A stretch of 64,000 nt of DNA from Agarophyton chilense (GCA_030374765.1 JARGXX010000073.1:620001-684000), one strand, 5' to 3'; counted from the stretch's first letter, positions 49,480-60,259 are shown. Translations and numbers: made by a program. Notes: generated from the letters alone by a model not told the origin.

Positions 49480-52347
49480 ATGGCGGACCGCTACCAGCTC
49501 TCAGCTGCTGCGCTTGCGACCTACACGCGCGTCTGCACCCTCCTGGCAGTCTCAACCACCGAGCATCGACTACATCCTGCGCTCCTTGAAACGCTTCCAT
49601 ACTCTTTCTCGCTCACCCGCTCTTCCATCTCTGATTCACACGCCGCAGCGCTTTCATGCGCTCTGCTTGTAGCTTATGGTTCCTCGTGGCCGGCTGTGCG
49701 TCTTTTTCTTCGACACTTCGTCCGTGTTTGTTCCCTGCCCTCCTTGCCTTCTTTTGATACCGCCTGTTTGCATGCCCCGTTTCAGGCCCCTGCGCGTCGT
49801 GAGATTGAACTCGTTCGTACTACTGCTGCGTCGTCTTCTAGGGTTTGCTTATGGGACTTTTCGTTCTGTGCCAATTTGAGTGCCGACGGTGCGGCTGCAA
49901 TCATTGCTGCTTCACTTCGTCTTCCGCTTGATCTTGGTGTCGAAATTGACTTTTCGTCATGTCCGAAACTGAATGCCATCGCACTGCATTCATGGAATAC
50001 TTTTTTTCACTTCTATCCCCTCTCACACTCGCATTCAAAGTTGCTTGGTCTACGTTTTGATGCATGTCCCATATCCTCCTCGCATCATCACTCGCTTACT
50101 CTTCTCAAGGATCTGCGCTGGATTTCGCTTCGCGCGTCAAAGTTTTCCAATCTTTGGAGAACTGCCGAATTCCTCGATAGCTTGCCCTGTTTGGTTGCTG
50201 CTTTAATTGCTGGAAATATATATGACTGGTCCAGTTTTGATTCTATGAAAACCTTTTGTCGCTCGTTTTCTTCTTCCACGATGGATATGCATGATGCTGC
50301 TCAACATAATTCTGCAAGTTGTTTGCAGAACTCGTGTTACCCTTACCAACATCATTTGCAATCGCATTTGTACAACTGCGCTTATTCTCCTTCAAAGCAA
50401 CAAGGCTCTGTGTCGCTTCACGATGCAAATCTGAGTGACATTGGGGCGGTCGCAATCAATGCCGCCAACACTGCACCATCTTTGCTCTTTCCAACGGGCG
50501 CAGAACGCACTGTAGCGGAACCTATCGATATGATCCAACCACGGCAACAGGATACCCCACATCATGGCCTGCGTCGCAGGTCTTCTTTTCTTCTTTTTGA
50601 CCCCACGCCTGTAGCATTTGTACCGTACTACCGTGCGTTTTTGCTAGCAGTTACCAAGAAGCCGTTGCGAATGCTTGATGGCTTCTTTGTGCATGCTGCG
50701 GAAATTAACAAAGCTCGAGAAATTGTGTGTGGGCGATTTGAACACCATCGGCTTGCTTCTGGTGTTGCGAATAGGAAAAGTACCCCGTCACTATTGCGTG
50801 ATCGTGAATTGGGCATTACGCATGGTTCTACACTTTCGCGGTGCAACGCATCCAATGTTTCGGAGCCCAGATTGCGGAAGAGGCGTCGTACTTCTTCGCA
50901 AAGAGAACACGTGACCGACTTGATGGCTGCGGTGGCTGCGGCGGGAATACCGCATTCCGGAGGATCACCAAGACTTAGTGCGTCTACTGGTTTGACGGTT
51001 GCCCTTGCGGCGACTTCTTCCGCCCCTACCGAGCGGGATGCTTCGTTCACGGACGGCATGCGTCGTGTCCAGGCTGCTGCGTTGTCAATGCATATGACGG
51101 ATGATTCTCTTCCTGGTGTGGGGGTGTTAAGCGGTTTATTATCAATGCGAGGCCCAACGAAGAGGCCAAACGTATTGGAAAGTGCTGGTGGTGGGGATGC
51201 ACAAGATTATGGGTTCGAAGACCAGTTTTCACACATGTTACTTACTCGACCAGGTGCCCCAAGGATAGAGTATTTTTGTCAAGTTGGTGATCGTCCTCGT
51301 CAGTTTGAGTTCAACCCCCGCATCCCGTGTGAACTTGTATATGGAACGGAAAAGGGGCATCTTGTTGTGATGGATGTGGAAAGCGGTGTTGTGAAGGGCT
51401 CGTGTCATTTGGAAGGTGGATCGGGGAATCGCGAACCAGGGGCTATGATTTCCAAAACGAATTCTTTGAAAAGCTTGCAGATAGCCAGTGATATGAATCA
51501 TGGTGTTGGTAGTGCGCGTGAGGTGAATCAAGTGTACGGATTGTCATGGCTGAACAAACAGAGTGACTTATTTCTGGCAGGAACAAATGCAGGTTCAATT
51601 CATGTGTTTAACGTTAACTGGATGAGAGATGGGAGAAGAGGGGGCTGTGTGTATACGTCTGAGCCATTCGATAAGTTGACATCGATTCATACAAGTGCAG
51701 ATGACTTGCGATTTGCCGTCAGTGGACTGACGCAGGATGTAGGCTTGTATGACCTGGCTACTGGTCGGAAAGTGGAAGTTATGAAGAATTGTCATCTCCA
51801 AGGTATAAACGTCACGAGGTTTGCTCACCACAACCCACATGTACTTATAACCGCAAGTTTTGACCACTGTGTGAAGAAATGGGACTTGCGGGAATCAAGG
51901 CCGGGTGGCGGTCGTCGTCCTGTATTTACCACGAGAAGTAGAACTGAGAACGTGATGGCGTGCTTTTCCCCTGATGACGAGTGTCTTTTGGTGTCGGCTT
52001 TGGACAATGAAGTTTGTCAGTATTCCGCCTGTGATGGACGATTAATGACGGAGTTTAATATTCCAAATACTGGGAATGATTTCAACTTTACTAGGTCGTA
52101 CTACATGAACAATCGTGACTATATTGTATCTGGGGCAAGCTCTGAGGAGAAAGTTCGTGTCTTCAACGCACAGAGTGGTGCGTTCTTCGCTGAAATCGAT
52201 ATGGACAATCGTGAATTCGGAGCACAGAAGGAGTTGTACGTTCAAACTCTTCGAGCAAATCCGTTTAGGAAGTTCACATTTTCAGCGCTTCTTGTTTTGT
52301 CGGAAACGAACGAAATAATGGCTAATGTAGATTTGAGTACGAGATGA
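49480..52347 (+). CDS. WD40 protein with DWD box and N-terminal LRR-like region, candidate CUL4-DDB1 receptor
   Basis: 955 residues. Residues about 110-250 resemble degenerate leucine-rich repeats (LRLPLDLGVEIDFSSCPKL, LLKDLRWISLRASKF). A poorly conserved Ser-rich middle follows. From about 590 to the end there are WD40 repeats beginning RPRQFEFNPRIPCELVYGT, a pattern shared with plant WD40 proteins of this architecture. The repeat LITASFDHCVKKWDLRES (around residues 790-807) carries the WDxR signature that DDB1 recognises in substrate receptors of CUL4 ubiquitin ligases. The LRR-plus-WD combination and the DWD box are seen directly; ligase membership is inferred, and the substrate is unknown. 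No introns. Confidence 0.75.
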   Translation: MADRYQLSAAALATYTRVCTLLAVSTTEHRLHPALLETLPYSFSLTRSSISDSHAAALSCALLVAYGSSWPAVRLFLRHFVRVCSLPSLPSFDTACLHAPFQAPARREIELVRTTAASSSRVCLWDFSFCANLSADGAAAIIAASLRLPLDLGVEIDFSSCPKLNAIALHSWNTFFHFYPLSHSHSKLLGLRFDACPISSSHHHSLTLLKDLRWISLRASKFSNLWRTAEFLDSLPCLVAALIAGNIYDWSSFDSMKTFCRSFSSSTMDMHDAAQHNSASCLQNSCYPYQHHLQSHLYNCAYSPSKQQGSVSLHDANLSDIGAVAINAANTAPSLLFPTGAERTVAEPIDMIQPRQQDTPHHGLRRRSSFLLFDPTPVAFVPYYRAFLLAVTKKPLRMLDGFFVHAAEINKAREIVCGRFEHHRLASGVANRKSTPSLLRDRELGITHGSTLSRCNASNVSEPRLRKRRRTSSQREHVTDLMAAVAAAGIPHSGGSPRLSASTGLTVALAATSSAPTERDASFTDGMRRVQAAALSMHMTDDSLPGVGVLSGLLSMRGPTKRPNVLESAGGGDAQDYGFEDQFSHMLLTRPGAPRIEYFCQVGDRPRQFEFNPRIPCELVYGTEKGHLVVMDVESGVVKGSCHLEGGSGNREPGAMISKTNSLKSLQIASDMNHGVGSAREVNQVYGLSWLNKQSDLFLAGTNAGSIHVFNVNWMRDGRRGGCVYTSEPFDKLTSIHTSADDLRFAVSGLTQDVGLYDLATGRKVEVMKNCHLQGINVTRFAHHNPHVLITASFDHCVKKWDLRESRPGGGRRPVFTTRSRTENVMACFSPDDECLLVSALDNEVCQYSACDGRLMTEFNIPNTGNDFNFTRSYYMNNRDYIVSGASSEEKVRVFNAQSGAFFAEIDMDNREFGAQKELYVQTLRANPFRKFTFSALLVLSETNEIMANVDLSTR

Positions 52348-53564
52348 ATCTCTTGCTATCCTCAAAGTTCGGTTTAGACATGTCAGCTTGTTAGCTGGTA
52401 TGAATCGGTAGGTGCCACTAGGATGTGTGCGCTGCCGCTGCCTATTGTCTCGTGCGAGCATACGTTGTTTTCATGGCGTTTCAGTGTAAAGTTATGACTT
52501 CCTCGCGGTCTGAACCTGAGAAACAAATGTTTCTTCAGGGAGCGAGACAAACTTCTGCTGTGAAACGATTGTACAAGGTTCGTTGAAGACTTCAAAGACA
52601 AAGGCAAACTGAATGCGTCATTTTGTTTAGAACAATTGCCACCTTGATTGTATTTGCACGTTTTTCAAGTCATGAAAGTTATCACTGTCCCATCTTACGT
52701 CGGTGTGGTGGCCACGCCGAACTTGAAAGAAGTTTGTAAGTCGCCCACGTCATTCTCCCCACATATTCTTCTTTCGAATGACCGCGTGCACATCTATTTC
52801 TTGCATCGCAAAAGTCCTTAAATATACCCCGCGATGTCTAGTGTACCTTGAAGTCAATCAAACTGCTCGCCGTAATCAACATCCGTGTTAATCTCAGAAC
52901 AACTACATGGCGTTATCGAGAAAAACCACAAGGCATTTAAGATGTTCTCACCTCCATGAGTATTTTAGCCACCCATTCTTTTAGCCTTTTTACCCGTTAT
53001 TTTGCCATACGCACTTGCTCACTCTCCCCCTGGGCTCGTACCCAGATGATACTCTCATATTCCAAGCCCATGTACAGCAAGTTTCACGGTCGTCTTCGCC
53101 TCATACGGAATGATTTTCTTTCCTTCCACTATCATGAGAACCATTACTTTGATTTTCAGCATCCTTGCGATGAGCATGTAGAAGAAAAATGTGTCGCCAT
53201 CATGACGAGAAGTGTGTGTCGCCCTCATCACAACGAGGAGAAATGTGTGCAACAATCACGTGGAAATATCAACGTGTGTCGCAGTTGTCGCCGTCATAGA
53301 GAGGTGTCTTTATTTCGATCCTGTACATGACATTAATGCCGCCTGAAAACTTCGAAATTTCGCTTTCGTTTGCTTAAAAATCGATTTCCCATGCGACACG
53401 CCTCAAAATGAACCCTGTCCTCGCCCGGCAACCCCGCTCCTGTCAGAGAGACTCTCTTACCCTTTCCTAACACTTTTTAGTGCATCCGAGTGACGTGTGT
53501 AGGGCGCACACGGCGTTTCCATTCAGCTCATGCACCTTTTTGTACGATCCCTATTAGAACACAG
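52348..53564. other. Intergenic region with a doubtful Cys/His-rich frame
   Basis: About 1.2 kb. A forward ATG frame at 52956-53330 would encode 124 residues with spaced Cys and His. Its 3' half (about 53180-53300) is built of three or four imperfect repeats of roughly 26-28 bp (GTGTGTCGCC...ATCA). I do not recognise it. TGACGTG at 53491-53497 lies 68 bp upstream of KGD4. A C/T-rich leader follows. Confidence 0.35.
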
Positions 53565-53975
53565 ATGATGAGACAGCCCCTCATAAGATTTCGATATGCT
53601 ATTCAAAAAGCTCGAGCCGCTGGCGCTCAGCATCCAGCTCGTAAGTGAAGCAGCTCATTTTTTACCTCAGCAGGCGCAAAAGAATCTGACAAAATATCGT
53701 TTCGTTAGTGCAAAACGCATCAGCTTCTTCTTTGAAAGCAGCCGAAGTGGCGACTCAGCCAGTGTCCCGGAATGAAAATCCCGCACCCCCGGGAGTGGTA
53801 CGAACGTCTCAAAGACTAGATACAGCTCCGAAGCGAGCAATTATCCCTGAAGAGGAAATGGATGCGATTATGGTACGTCTTCTATCCCCAAACAGGTCCA
53901 ATAGGTCTTCCTTCTTTGAGACTTGTTTTCTAACGCATATTGGCATTCCATGTGCAGCTTGGCGGTGCCCTGTAA
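53565..53975 (+). CDS. KGD4: 2-oxoglutarate dehydrogenase subunit 4 (KGD4/MRPS36 family), three exons
   Basis: Exons 53565-53640, 53709-53872 and 53958-53975 join to an 85-residue protein. Introns are GTAAGT...GTTAG (68 bp, phase 1) and GTACGT...TGCAG (85 bp, phase 0). KGD4 links the E3 subunit to the E1-E2 core of the 2-oxoglutarate dehydrogenase complex in mitochondria. The N-terminus MMRQPLIRFRYAIQKARAAG carries the family PLIRF(R) motif. The C-terminus IIPEEEMDAIM joined to LGGAL matches the conserved tail, and that match is what proves the last exon, which has only five codons and a stop. The short Pro/Ala-rich centre is usual. An earlier AG in intron 1 would give a premature stop. Either of two adjacent ATGs could start. 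Confidence 0.9.
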
Positions 53976-54367
53976 CTTGTGATGTGCCTGCTTTGGTGTT
54001 TTTGAAACAGCTATTCGGCTAATACTTCTGGACACTGAGGCTCGATGTCCTATTCAACTGACAATGGCAAAGACCAAGATTAAACTTCGGGTGGTTTGGG
54101 AAACCCATACCTTTTTTCCTACTAAATAATATAATAAATCAACCTACATACAAATTAGTGAGGGTTTGCTTGAATGGCAGATACTAGTTCAGTGGGAGGG
54201 TTCCGGTAGTGGTGTATATTACTTATCTTTATGGCATCAGCTAGCCATACACATGCCAGGACGCCATTGCTTCCACGCTTTATCTTAACGATCACTGCAT
54301 AATTCAACATAATCAGGAGGGACACGAAAGAGTCCCACCAGCCCTAAAACACAAGAAACGGTCTTTC
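53976..54367. other. AT-rich convergent 3' region
   Basis: 392 bp between the KGD4 stop (+) and the TLDc stop (-). AT-rich with TAATAATATAATAA-like stretches near 54125; no gene or RNA recognised. Confidence 0.35.
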
Positions 54368-55999
54368 TTACATGGAGTGTATTCTGCGCGGAACAAACGC
54401 CCATACTTCAAGAGCAACAATCTTGAATTCTGTGCTGCTCTTCTCTTCAACTTCAGAGGCGTTTGTCAATGGCGGACTGTCGAATGTTGCACAGCTAGCA
54501 GTTGTACCCATCAAAAGATCTTCATCGAGCCATATCGCAAAATGACTACCAGCGCCGCCGCCCATTGCCAAAAATGTGTTTGAGGTGAATTGAAAGTACG
54601 AGTTCTGTCGACTCCATTTGAAAACGGTCATGGCTTTTTCATCTTCGGCTCCAAACACAAAACATTCACCCGAACCATAATACCTGGTTGCAGTTGCTTT
54701 CCATGGATGAGACGCATAGCATCCAAACATTTTTCCTTGCATATCTCGAATGGCAATTATCGTAGGTGATTGTTTCTCGGAACGATGGTACAATGTGTGA
54801 AGTGATATTCCGTGTAAGTTAGTGGAATAAACGAGCTCTAATGATGATTCTTGGAACCTCGCTGGAACACCCAGTGAGATGATGTCTGCAAAGTGTTCTG
54901 GAGTTAGTGCGTGAGAAGGGTGAGATAAACGTTGGGATATTTTGGAAATTGCATCTCTGTGCTTCCTAGACCGAACAGGTTCTTCATGTGCGGCGGCATG
55001 CTTAACATTTGAAGACCCCCCAGCGTCTTTAGCGGCGGGATCACTAGTAGATACCACACTCTTAAGCAATGCAGCACTTGATACTCTCCGCCCTACATCA
55101 TTCTCAGACACCATTTCCTTCACCTTTGAGAGCGCAACCTCCGGTGCTAGGATTCGTACTTCATAATCGTTTTCTTTTGCAACAGTTTTCAGTGCGCCAA
55201 AATGAGGTATGACAAGCTCAATATCTCTTTCAGATGGACGTTCGATTGAATCAGATCTGTCGATTCTCAATTCGTCGTCGTTGGCACCCGGCTCTGAGGA
55301 TGTGGAAGTAAAACATGTAACACCTTCGAAAATACGTTCGGTGACAACTCCCAACGACACCTGTTGCGAAGACTCTGGGGCAGGGTCATGTGAAACAAGA
55401 GCTAGATTAGGCATGGTAACATCGCGCCAAATGCGTGCATGATCCTGTCGAAATGTGGACTGAACTCCGCTATCTTGTTTCAGAGTTTTCAAAAGCGCTT
55501 GCTCAGAACTCTGCGAAGGTTTTGACACCAGACGGGACTGATCAACGTCAGAGTCAGAGTCGATTGGTAATCTATGCACAGTCGTGGAAGTATGTTGCGC
55601 AGCTTTTTCTGACGTAGAATCGGCGCCTGAAACGCGAAATGTTTCAAGTTCTTCACGAAGTCTTGAACGACGTTCAGCAGCAGATTTGAGCCATTCACGC
55701 GTTACCTCAAGCTGACCAGATAAGGCCTTAACCAGACCAAGATCCGGAGAGAAGTCAGCTCGAATGGCAGAAGATTTTGGAGTTTGCGGTGCTGAAGAGC
55801 GAATTGCAGATTCATCTCGCAATAAAGAATCTAGTTCGTCTTTGGCAGATTCCAACGAAACGGCAATGGTGGCGGCCTCAGCACTTTTGAGGGCAATATC
55901 AGCACGACGACGGGCTAACGTAGAAGCCAGAGCAGCAGCCTCTTGCGAATGAGATTCAAACTGCTGTTTCAATGTATTCGGAGGGGTTGAAGATGACAT
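54368..55999 (-). CDS. TLDc-domain protein (OXR1/NCOA7-like)
   Basis: 543 residues from ATG 55999. The C-terminal 165 or so residues (from about 375) form a TLDc domain: LELVYSTNLHGISLHTLYHR, then FGCYASHPWKATATRYYGSG, GECFVFGAE, a KWSRQNSYFQF block, MGGGAGSHFAIWLDEDL and the final FKIVALEVWAFVP. Proteins of this group (OXR1, NCOA7, TLDC1) protect against oxidative stress and bind or disassemble the V-ATPase. The first 130 residues are Ala/Leu/Glu/Arg-rich and probably coiled coil. The middle is Ser/Asp-rich and disordered, and no LysM domain is seen, so this is not a full-length OXR1. The domain call is safe; the biological role is inferred. Confidence 0.88.
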   Translation of the reverse strand: MSSSTPPNTLKQQFESHSQEAAALASTLARRRADIALKSAEAATIAVSLESAKDELDSLLRDESAIRSSAPQTPKSSAIRADFSPDLGLVKALSGQLEVTREWLKSAAERRSRLREELETFRVSGADSTSEKAAQHTSTTVHRLPIDSDSDVDQSRLVSKPSQSSEQALLKTLKQDSGVQSTFRQDHARIWRDVTMPNLALVSHDPAPESSQQVSLGVVTERIFEGVTCFTSTSSEPGANDDELRIDRSDSIERPSERDIELVIPHFGALKTVAKENDYEVRILAPEVALSKVKEMVSENDVGRRVSSAALLKSVVSTSDPAAKDAGGSSNVKHAAAHEEPVRSRKHRDAISKISQRLSHPSHALTPEHFADIISLGVPARFQESSLELVYSTNLHGISLHTLYHRSEKQSPTIIAIRDMQGKMFGCYASHPWKATATRYYGSGECFVFGAEDEKAMTVFKWSRQNSYFQFTSNTFLAMGGGAGSHFAIWLDEDLLMGTTASCATFDSPPLTNASEVEEKSSTEFKIVALEVWAFVPRRIHSM

Positions 56000-58031
56000 G
56001 ATAGGTGCTGGTAAAACAAAACTTGAGAGGGAACAGAGGATTAAGGAGATGTGAATGAATTGACAAGGACTTCAAAAACTCTGCACTCATCTCTCGCGCT
56101 CTTCATCGAGAAGTATATTGAAACATTTCGACGCGTCTGGCCAACTGGAGTGGACGAGAGCTATCCGAACGTGCAAGATGCGACCGAGTGCGCAAGAGCG
56201 ACTGACGTGGGAGGGCCATGTTGTAATGTGTGGGCCATTGGCTCAGTCTGACGCCAAACCACATGCAGCCATTTTCGATGAACACGGTGTGTACTTTTGA
56301 ACGTGGACACGTGGTATGCGCTTACGTTCCGTGTCCAGATGCATCTCGCATTGGTCTACGAAAGTGGATGCAAGGGTACGACGTTATCCCATTTCTTCCA
56401 CAACATTCGTACAACGGATGGTAATGAGTATATCCGCATACTTCACGTTGTGCACCGTTTTTAGAGTTTTAGGTGCCAAACGGTGCATGTCGATCGCTAC
56501 ATTAGCGCTGAAAGTTGCGCTCGCAGTGTACAACATTGTTAGGAGCGAGGGGTGGCTGGCGGTATTCGCTTTGCACTGTGGCATTGTTGCAGTTTAAGCC
56601 ACATCTTGCTACGGTATGAGGCTCTGCTCGCCTGTCACGCAAACCTTCTTAACATCGAAACCAAACTTTACTATCCAAATACCTTACAAAGCAAGGGGTC
56701 ACATCACGCGATGATTGTTCAAGAGAGTTGATGCGCAAATCCAAAGCAGTTCCAGGGCGGAACTTATCTTCACAATGGCAGTGAGAATCACATACAAATA
56801 ATCACAATGTGCCTCAAGCTCATAGAAAAAAATGCAAACCGCGTTTATTCTTGCCCAGAGCGGAAAACGTTTAACTTGTTTCTACGTTTCTCGTGACTGT
56901 CCTCCAGGGTGCTGCCACCAACTGCAACCCAGGTTATGTGACATTTGAACTATCACTGCAATGTGAGGCAGCATCTATAATGCGACTACGTACAATAATA
57001 TGCACTAGGCATAAGCATCAAGAAGAAGACATATGCTGAGCCACGCGGATGAGTGTTTCTATCAAGATATTTGCAGTTAGGCGTAAGTGTGCTGTCACTT
57101 TGGGCCAGTCTTCATGAAAGGCATGAGTGATGTCCTATTGCTCTTGCACTGCAAACGAAAAATAGAGGACCGAAAATGCCATAAGTTCGCGTATAGCCGC
57201 CTGATAGTTTGTCCTTTCCACGACTCGTTTCCTGCTGAGCGCGTTGGCCTCTTCCGAGCAATGCGAGATACACGGCTGATAGCACTTGTACGTCACTTGA
57301 TGTCCTCCCAGAGAGAGAATACATTGAGCAAGGCGACATACGACACTTGGAAGGCAAGCAGTCCTCGTGACCCAGTTGAGAGAACTTGGAAGCTGCGGGG
57401 CTGGAACCCCAATAGACGCGTACTTGGAGACGAAGAATCAAGGGAGTGACAATTATTCCTTCAAGTGGAAAGCATTGCATCTGACACGTGCAACTCTCAT
57501 TAGCGCTATTCGAGGTTCCGCAGTACAGAGTATGAGATGCGGCCTGTGTCCGCCGGGGCAGTTGCCAACGCCCACACACACGAAACGAAAGCCTATGGGT
57601 TATGACCCAAACCCTCCGACAGCGGGCAGGTCTCTCAAACACGTGCAGTCAACTGTTCGCAAACTTTGAAACAAAGGGATCTTACCCAACTCCAACGGAT
57701 CCACATTGCCCTCCCATTCCCTGAGCTCGTGAACTGCTGCAGTACTCGCTGAGTGAGGCGTCCTCACAGTTATTGTTTTACATATTCCCCGCAAACCCTA
57801 GATTGACACCAGCGCACCCGCCACACTGAGCAACACCAACTCCAGTCTTATTGATATTCATCAAGCAGCTCAAGTAAAATAGAACTTTGCTTTTGTACAG
57901 CTACCGTACATGCCAGCCAGGTGACTCACGCGATCGTTATCAACTCCACATAGCGTAAAGTTAGATCGATCGACGCTGTTCTTCACCACATTACTTTTCG
58001 CTGTCATCTTCGGTTTACATTTCGATTCTTG
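56000..58031. promoter_or_regulatory. Two-kilobase divergent region between TLDc and ZIP genes
   Basis: No convincing gene. TGACGTG lies at 56203-56209, about 205 bp upstream of the TLDc ATG. At 56304-56337, TGGACACG and CGTGTCCA form an 8-bp inverted repeat around an 18-base spacer that also holds ACGTGG and ACGTTC. TGACACGTGC occurs at 57481-57490 and another CACGTG near 57640, upstream of ZIP. Frames in between (for example 57087-57449) have no family content and their starts are not ATG. Confidence 0.4.
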
Positions 58032-59282
58032 ATGTCAACGTGCGTTGCAGAAACCCAAAACGGAAATGTCGGGCTCGCATTTGGAATTGTCACGGCCGCT
58101 GGCTTGAGCACCTCACTCGGAGCTGCTGTAGCATTTTTCATGCCGTACAAACGCGACTCGAAGAACCTATTTCTCGCAGGATGTCTCTCGATCGCGGCAG
58201 GAGTCATGGTATATGTCTCCTTCATGGAGATCTTTGCCACTAAGGCCATCGATTACTTTGCAAAATGTGTCGAAGAAAAGTAAGGTATCCTAATGTTTCA
58301 CGATCCCATTTGCGTTTTCCTGTTCTAATCTCACTCGCTCTTCTCGGCCAGCCTCGCTTACCTTTACGCGACTTTGTGCTTCTTTGGTGGAATCCTCATA
58401 ACGTATTTGTTTGATATGTCCCTGCATCTCTTCGAAGACTGGATATCACAGCGAAAACATGCTAGCCTCGAAAAGAAACAAGCTATTCAACGCAACAGCG
58501 ATATCAAAGATACGCAATCCTCATCTCAAGAATCACTTCCTCCAGTTACTCAACCCGTATCCAATGTCCTTCAGGGCGACGATCAAGAAAGTTCAGACAT
58601 TGTTTTGCCCGTTTTTCAAGAACCCAGTCTGAGCGAACCGCGCGATGAACATGTTAAGATTGATCCTCACGTTGGTCACGATGGTCACATGGTGGCAGAT
58701 ATGTATCAAGCTCATTCTCATGATCCAAAAGCCTTGATACGGATGGGCATTTTTGCTGGTATTGCCCTTGCGTTTCATGTAAGATTTTCTCTCCATCCAT
58801 GTTTTATGCATTAGCTTTCTAACGAGCCCCACTTCTACTGTCTTTTATAACGACTTGCATTCGAATCATATCAGAATTTCCCAGAGGGCCTTGCTACCTT
58901 TGTCGCCGTTCTGACAGAACCATCCATCGGAATAAGCGTAGCCATTGCGATTGGCATCCATAACATTCCAGAGGGAATATGCGTCGCCATGCCGATTTAT
59001 TACGCAACCGGATCCCGGTATAAAGCGTTCATGTGGGCAACGCTGTCTGGTATGACTGAGCTTCTTGGTGCGTTCCTTGGGTGGGTCGTTTTACGAAAAG
59101 TCATTACTCCATTGGTGTACGGAATTCTGTTCGGAATTGTAGCCGGTATGATGATTTACATATCCATTAAGGAATTACTCCCAACTGCTCATCGCTATGA
59201 CCCAGATGACAAAGTCACAACTTACTCCTTCATAGCCGGGATGTTACTCATGGCTATTTCTCTCGTGTTGTTCATGTTCTAA
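58032..59282 (+). CDS. ZIP-family zinc/metal transporter (ZupT/ZTP29-like), three exons
   Basis: Exons 58032-58279, 58352-58778 and 58875-59282 encode 360 residues. Introns are GTAAGG...GCCAG (72 bp, phase 2) and GTAAGA...ATCAG (96 bp, phase 0). ZIP proteins move Zn, Fe or Mn into the cytosol from outside or from organelles. Membrane helices are evident in exon 1 (VGLAFGIVTAAGLSTSLGAA and SIAAGVMVYVSFMEIFA). The metal-site helices in exon 3 read HNFPEGLATF (His from the end of exon 2) and IHNIPEGICVAMPIYYATGS, the paired HN-PEG motifs. The order and C-terminus match bacterial ZupT and plant ZTP29. The variable loop before helix 4 is longer than in ZupT and His/Asp-rich (HVGHDGHM, HSHD), as in eukaryotic ZIPs. 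Substrate and membrane cannot be fixed from sequence. Confidence 0.92.
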
Positions 59283-59527
59283 GAAAGAACATTGCCATTA
59301 TCTATTTACTTGTCTTTGGACATTTGCGGCTGTGTAGATATGCACATCAGGCAAGAAATCTAAATCACCGCATCAAAACTCTTGGCAGTCCCACCGTGAC
59401 AAGCTGGCTATGAAGCGTCCTGAAAAGGAAGATGAGCCTCGCTCACTACCTCCGTATCCGTTTTGAATCGCTCTCGCAATGCTTGCAGAGCACATCACCA
59501 TCTTCTCTGCCATGCTCCCGTTCCAAA
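59283..59527. other. Short convergent 3' region
   Basis: 245 bp between the ZIP stop (+) and ALKBH stop (-). Nothing recognised. Confidence 0.35.
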
Positions 59528-60259
59528 TCACAAATCAGGCTGATCTTTTGAGTGGTCGTTTTCGTTAATAACACGGCGGTACGTAAAATTCAATCGCAGC
59601 TCATTACATTTTGAGAGCGCCACTTTAGGGAGGGAATGTTGATAGTAACTTTGCATCCTTCCGCTCATTATCAGCAACGATCCGTGTGCAAGAATGTATT
59701 CAATTTTTTCTGGGGGCTGTTTGTCTTGGTATGCCTTTCTCAAACGCACCAGGAACCTTCTTTCAGCTCCAAGTGATATTGAAGCTATGATCGGTTCTCT
59801 TCCTAAAGATCTTTCGTTATCTGAATGCCATCCCATGAAATCTCTTCCGTTATTGTAGCGGTTCGCGAGAATTACATTGAACCAGTCTTGCGGCAGGGCA
59901 AGAAGGGTTTCGATTCTCTTTCCCATTTCATGAAGGGCATTTGAGGCAGGTGGGTCTTCTTCCCAGCCTGTAGGTTCTCTACGTTCATTGCTATAAGTGT
60001 ATAGTTTCGTTCCGAAGAAAGCCGTATCTCTTGGCTGTAGTACCTCCTTACCAAAAAAAGTGACCGGGGTTCTTGCCCAAGATCGGGCAGTTTTCGTAGC
60101 TCGCAGAAGATTGTCAGCCTCCTCTTTGGTCAGAAACTCTCTGCGGTACGTTATCTTTCCTCTGTTTTCTGGAAGAATCAACTCTCCTTCTGGTCCTGTG
60201 CGCAACTGGAACTGCTGCGACTGTCGTCGTCTAGAGGTCTTTCTCGGAGATTTTTCCAT
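59528..60259 (-). CDS. AlkB-type Fe(II)/2-oxoglutarate dioxygenase, ALKBH2/3-like DNA repair
   Basis: 243 residues from ATG 60259. The family removes methyl groups from alkylated DNA or RNA bases (1-methyladenine, 3-methylcytosine) by oxidation. The iron ligands are visible: His145 and Asp147 in MGWHSDNE and His208 in YYQHSLPK. The 2-oxoglutarate arginines are Arg222 and Arg228 in LRLNFTYRR. The block NRYNNGRDFMGWHSD and the strand IASISLGAERRF are typical of ALKBH2/ALKBH3 and plant ALKBH2, and the size fits. The basic N-terminus (PRKTSRRRQ) could be a nuclear signal. ALKBH2 and ALKBH3 cannot be told apart safely. A 34-bp palindrome with TGACGT arms lies about 110 bp upstream. Confidence 0.93.
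   Translation of the reverse strand: MEKSPRKTSRRRQSQQFQLRTGPEGELILPENRGKITYRREFLTKEEADNLLRATKTARSWARTPVTFFGKEVLQPRDTAFFGTKLYTYSNERREPTGWEEDPPASNALHEMGKRIETLLALPQDWFNVILANRYNNGRDFMGWHSDNERSLGREPIIASISLGAERRFLVRLRKAYQDKQPPEKIEYILAHGSLLIMSGRMQSYYQHSLPKVALSKCNELRLNFTYRRVINENDHSKDQPDL

Noticed and set aside
52980-53000. U5 snRNA loop-like sequence (GCCTTTTTAC)
   Set aside because: One extra T, no flanking stem and no Sm site; chance similarity.
57385-57425. T-arm-like stem (GGGG-TTCCAGC-CCCC) on the reverse strand
   Set aside because: No D-arm or acceptor stem at the right distance; an isolated hairpin.
57087-57449. 120-codon forward frame
   Set aside because: No ATG start, no conserved motif, AT/GC usage like the surrounding non-coding DNA.
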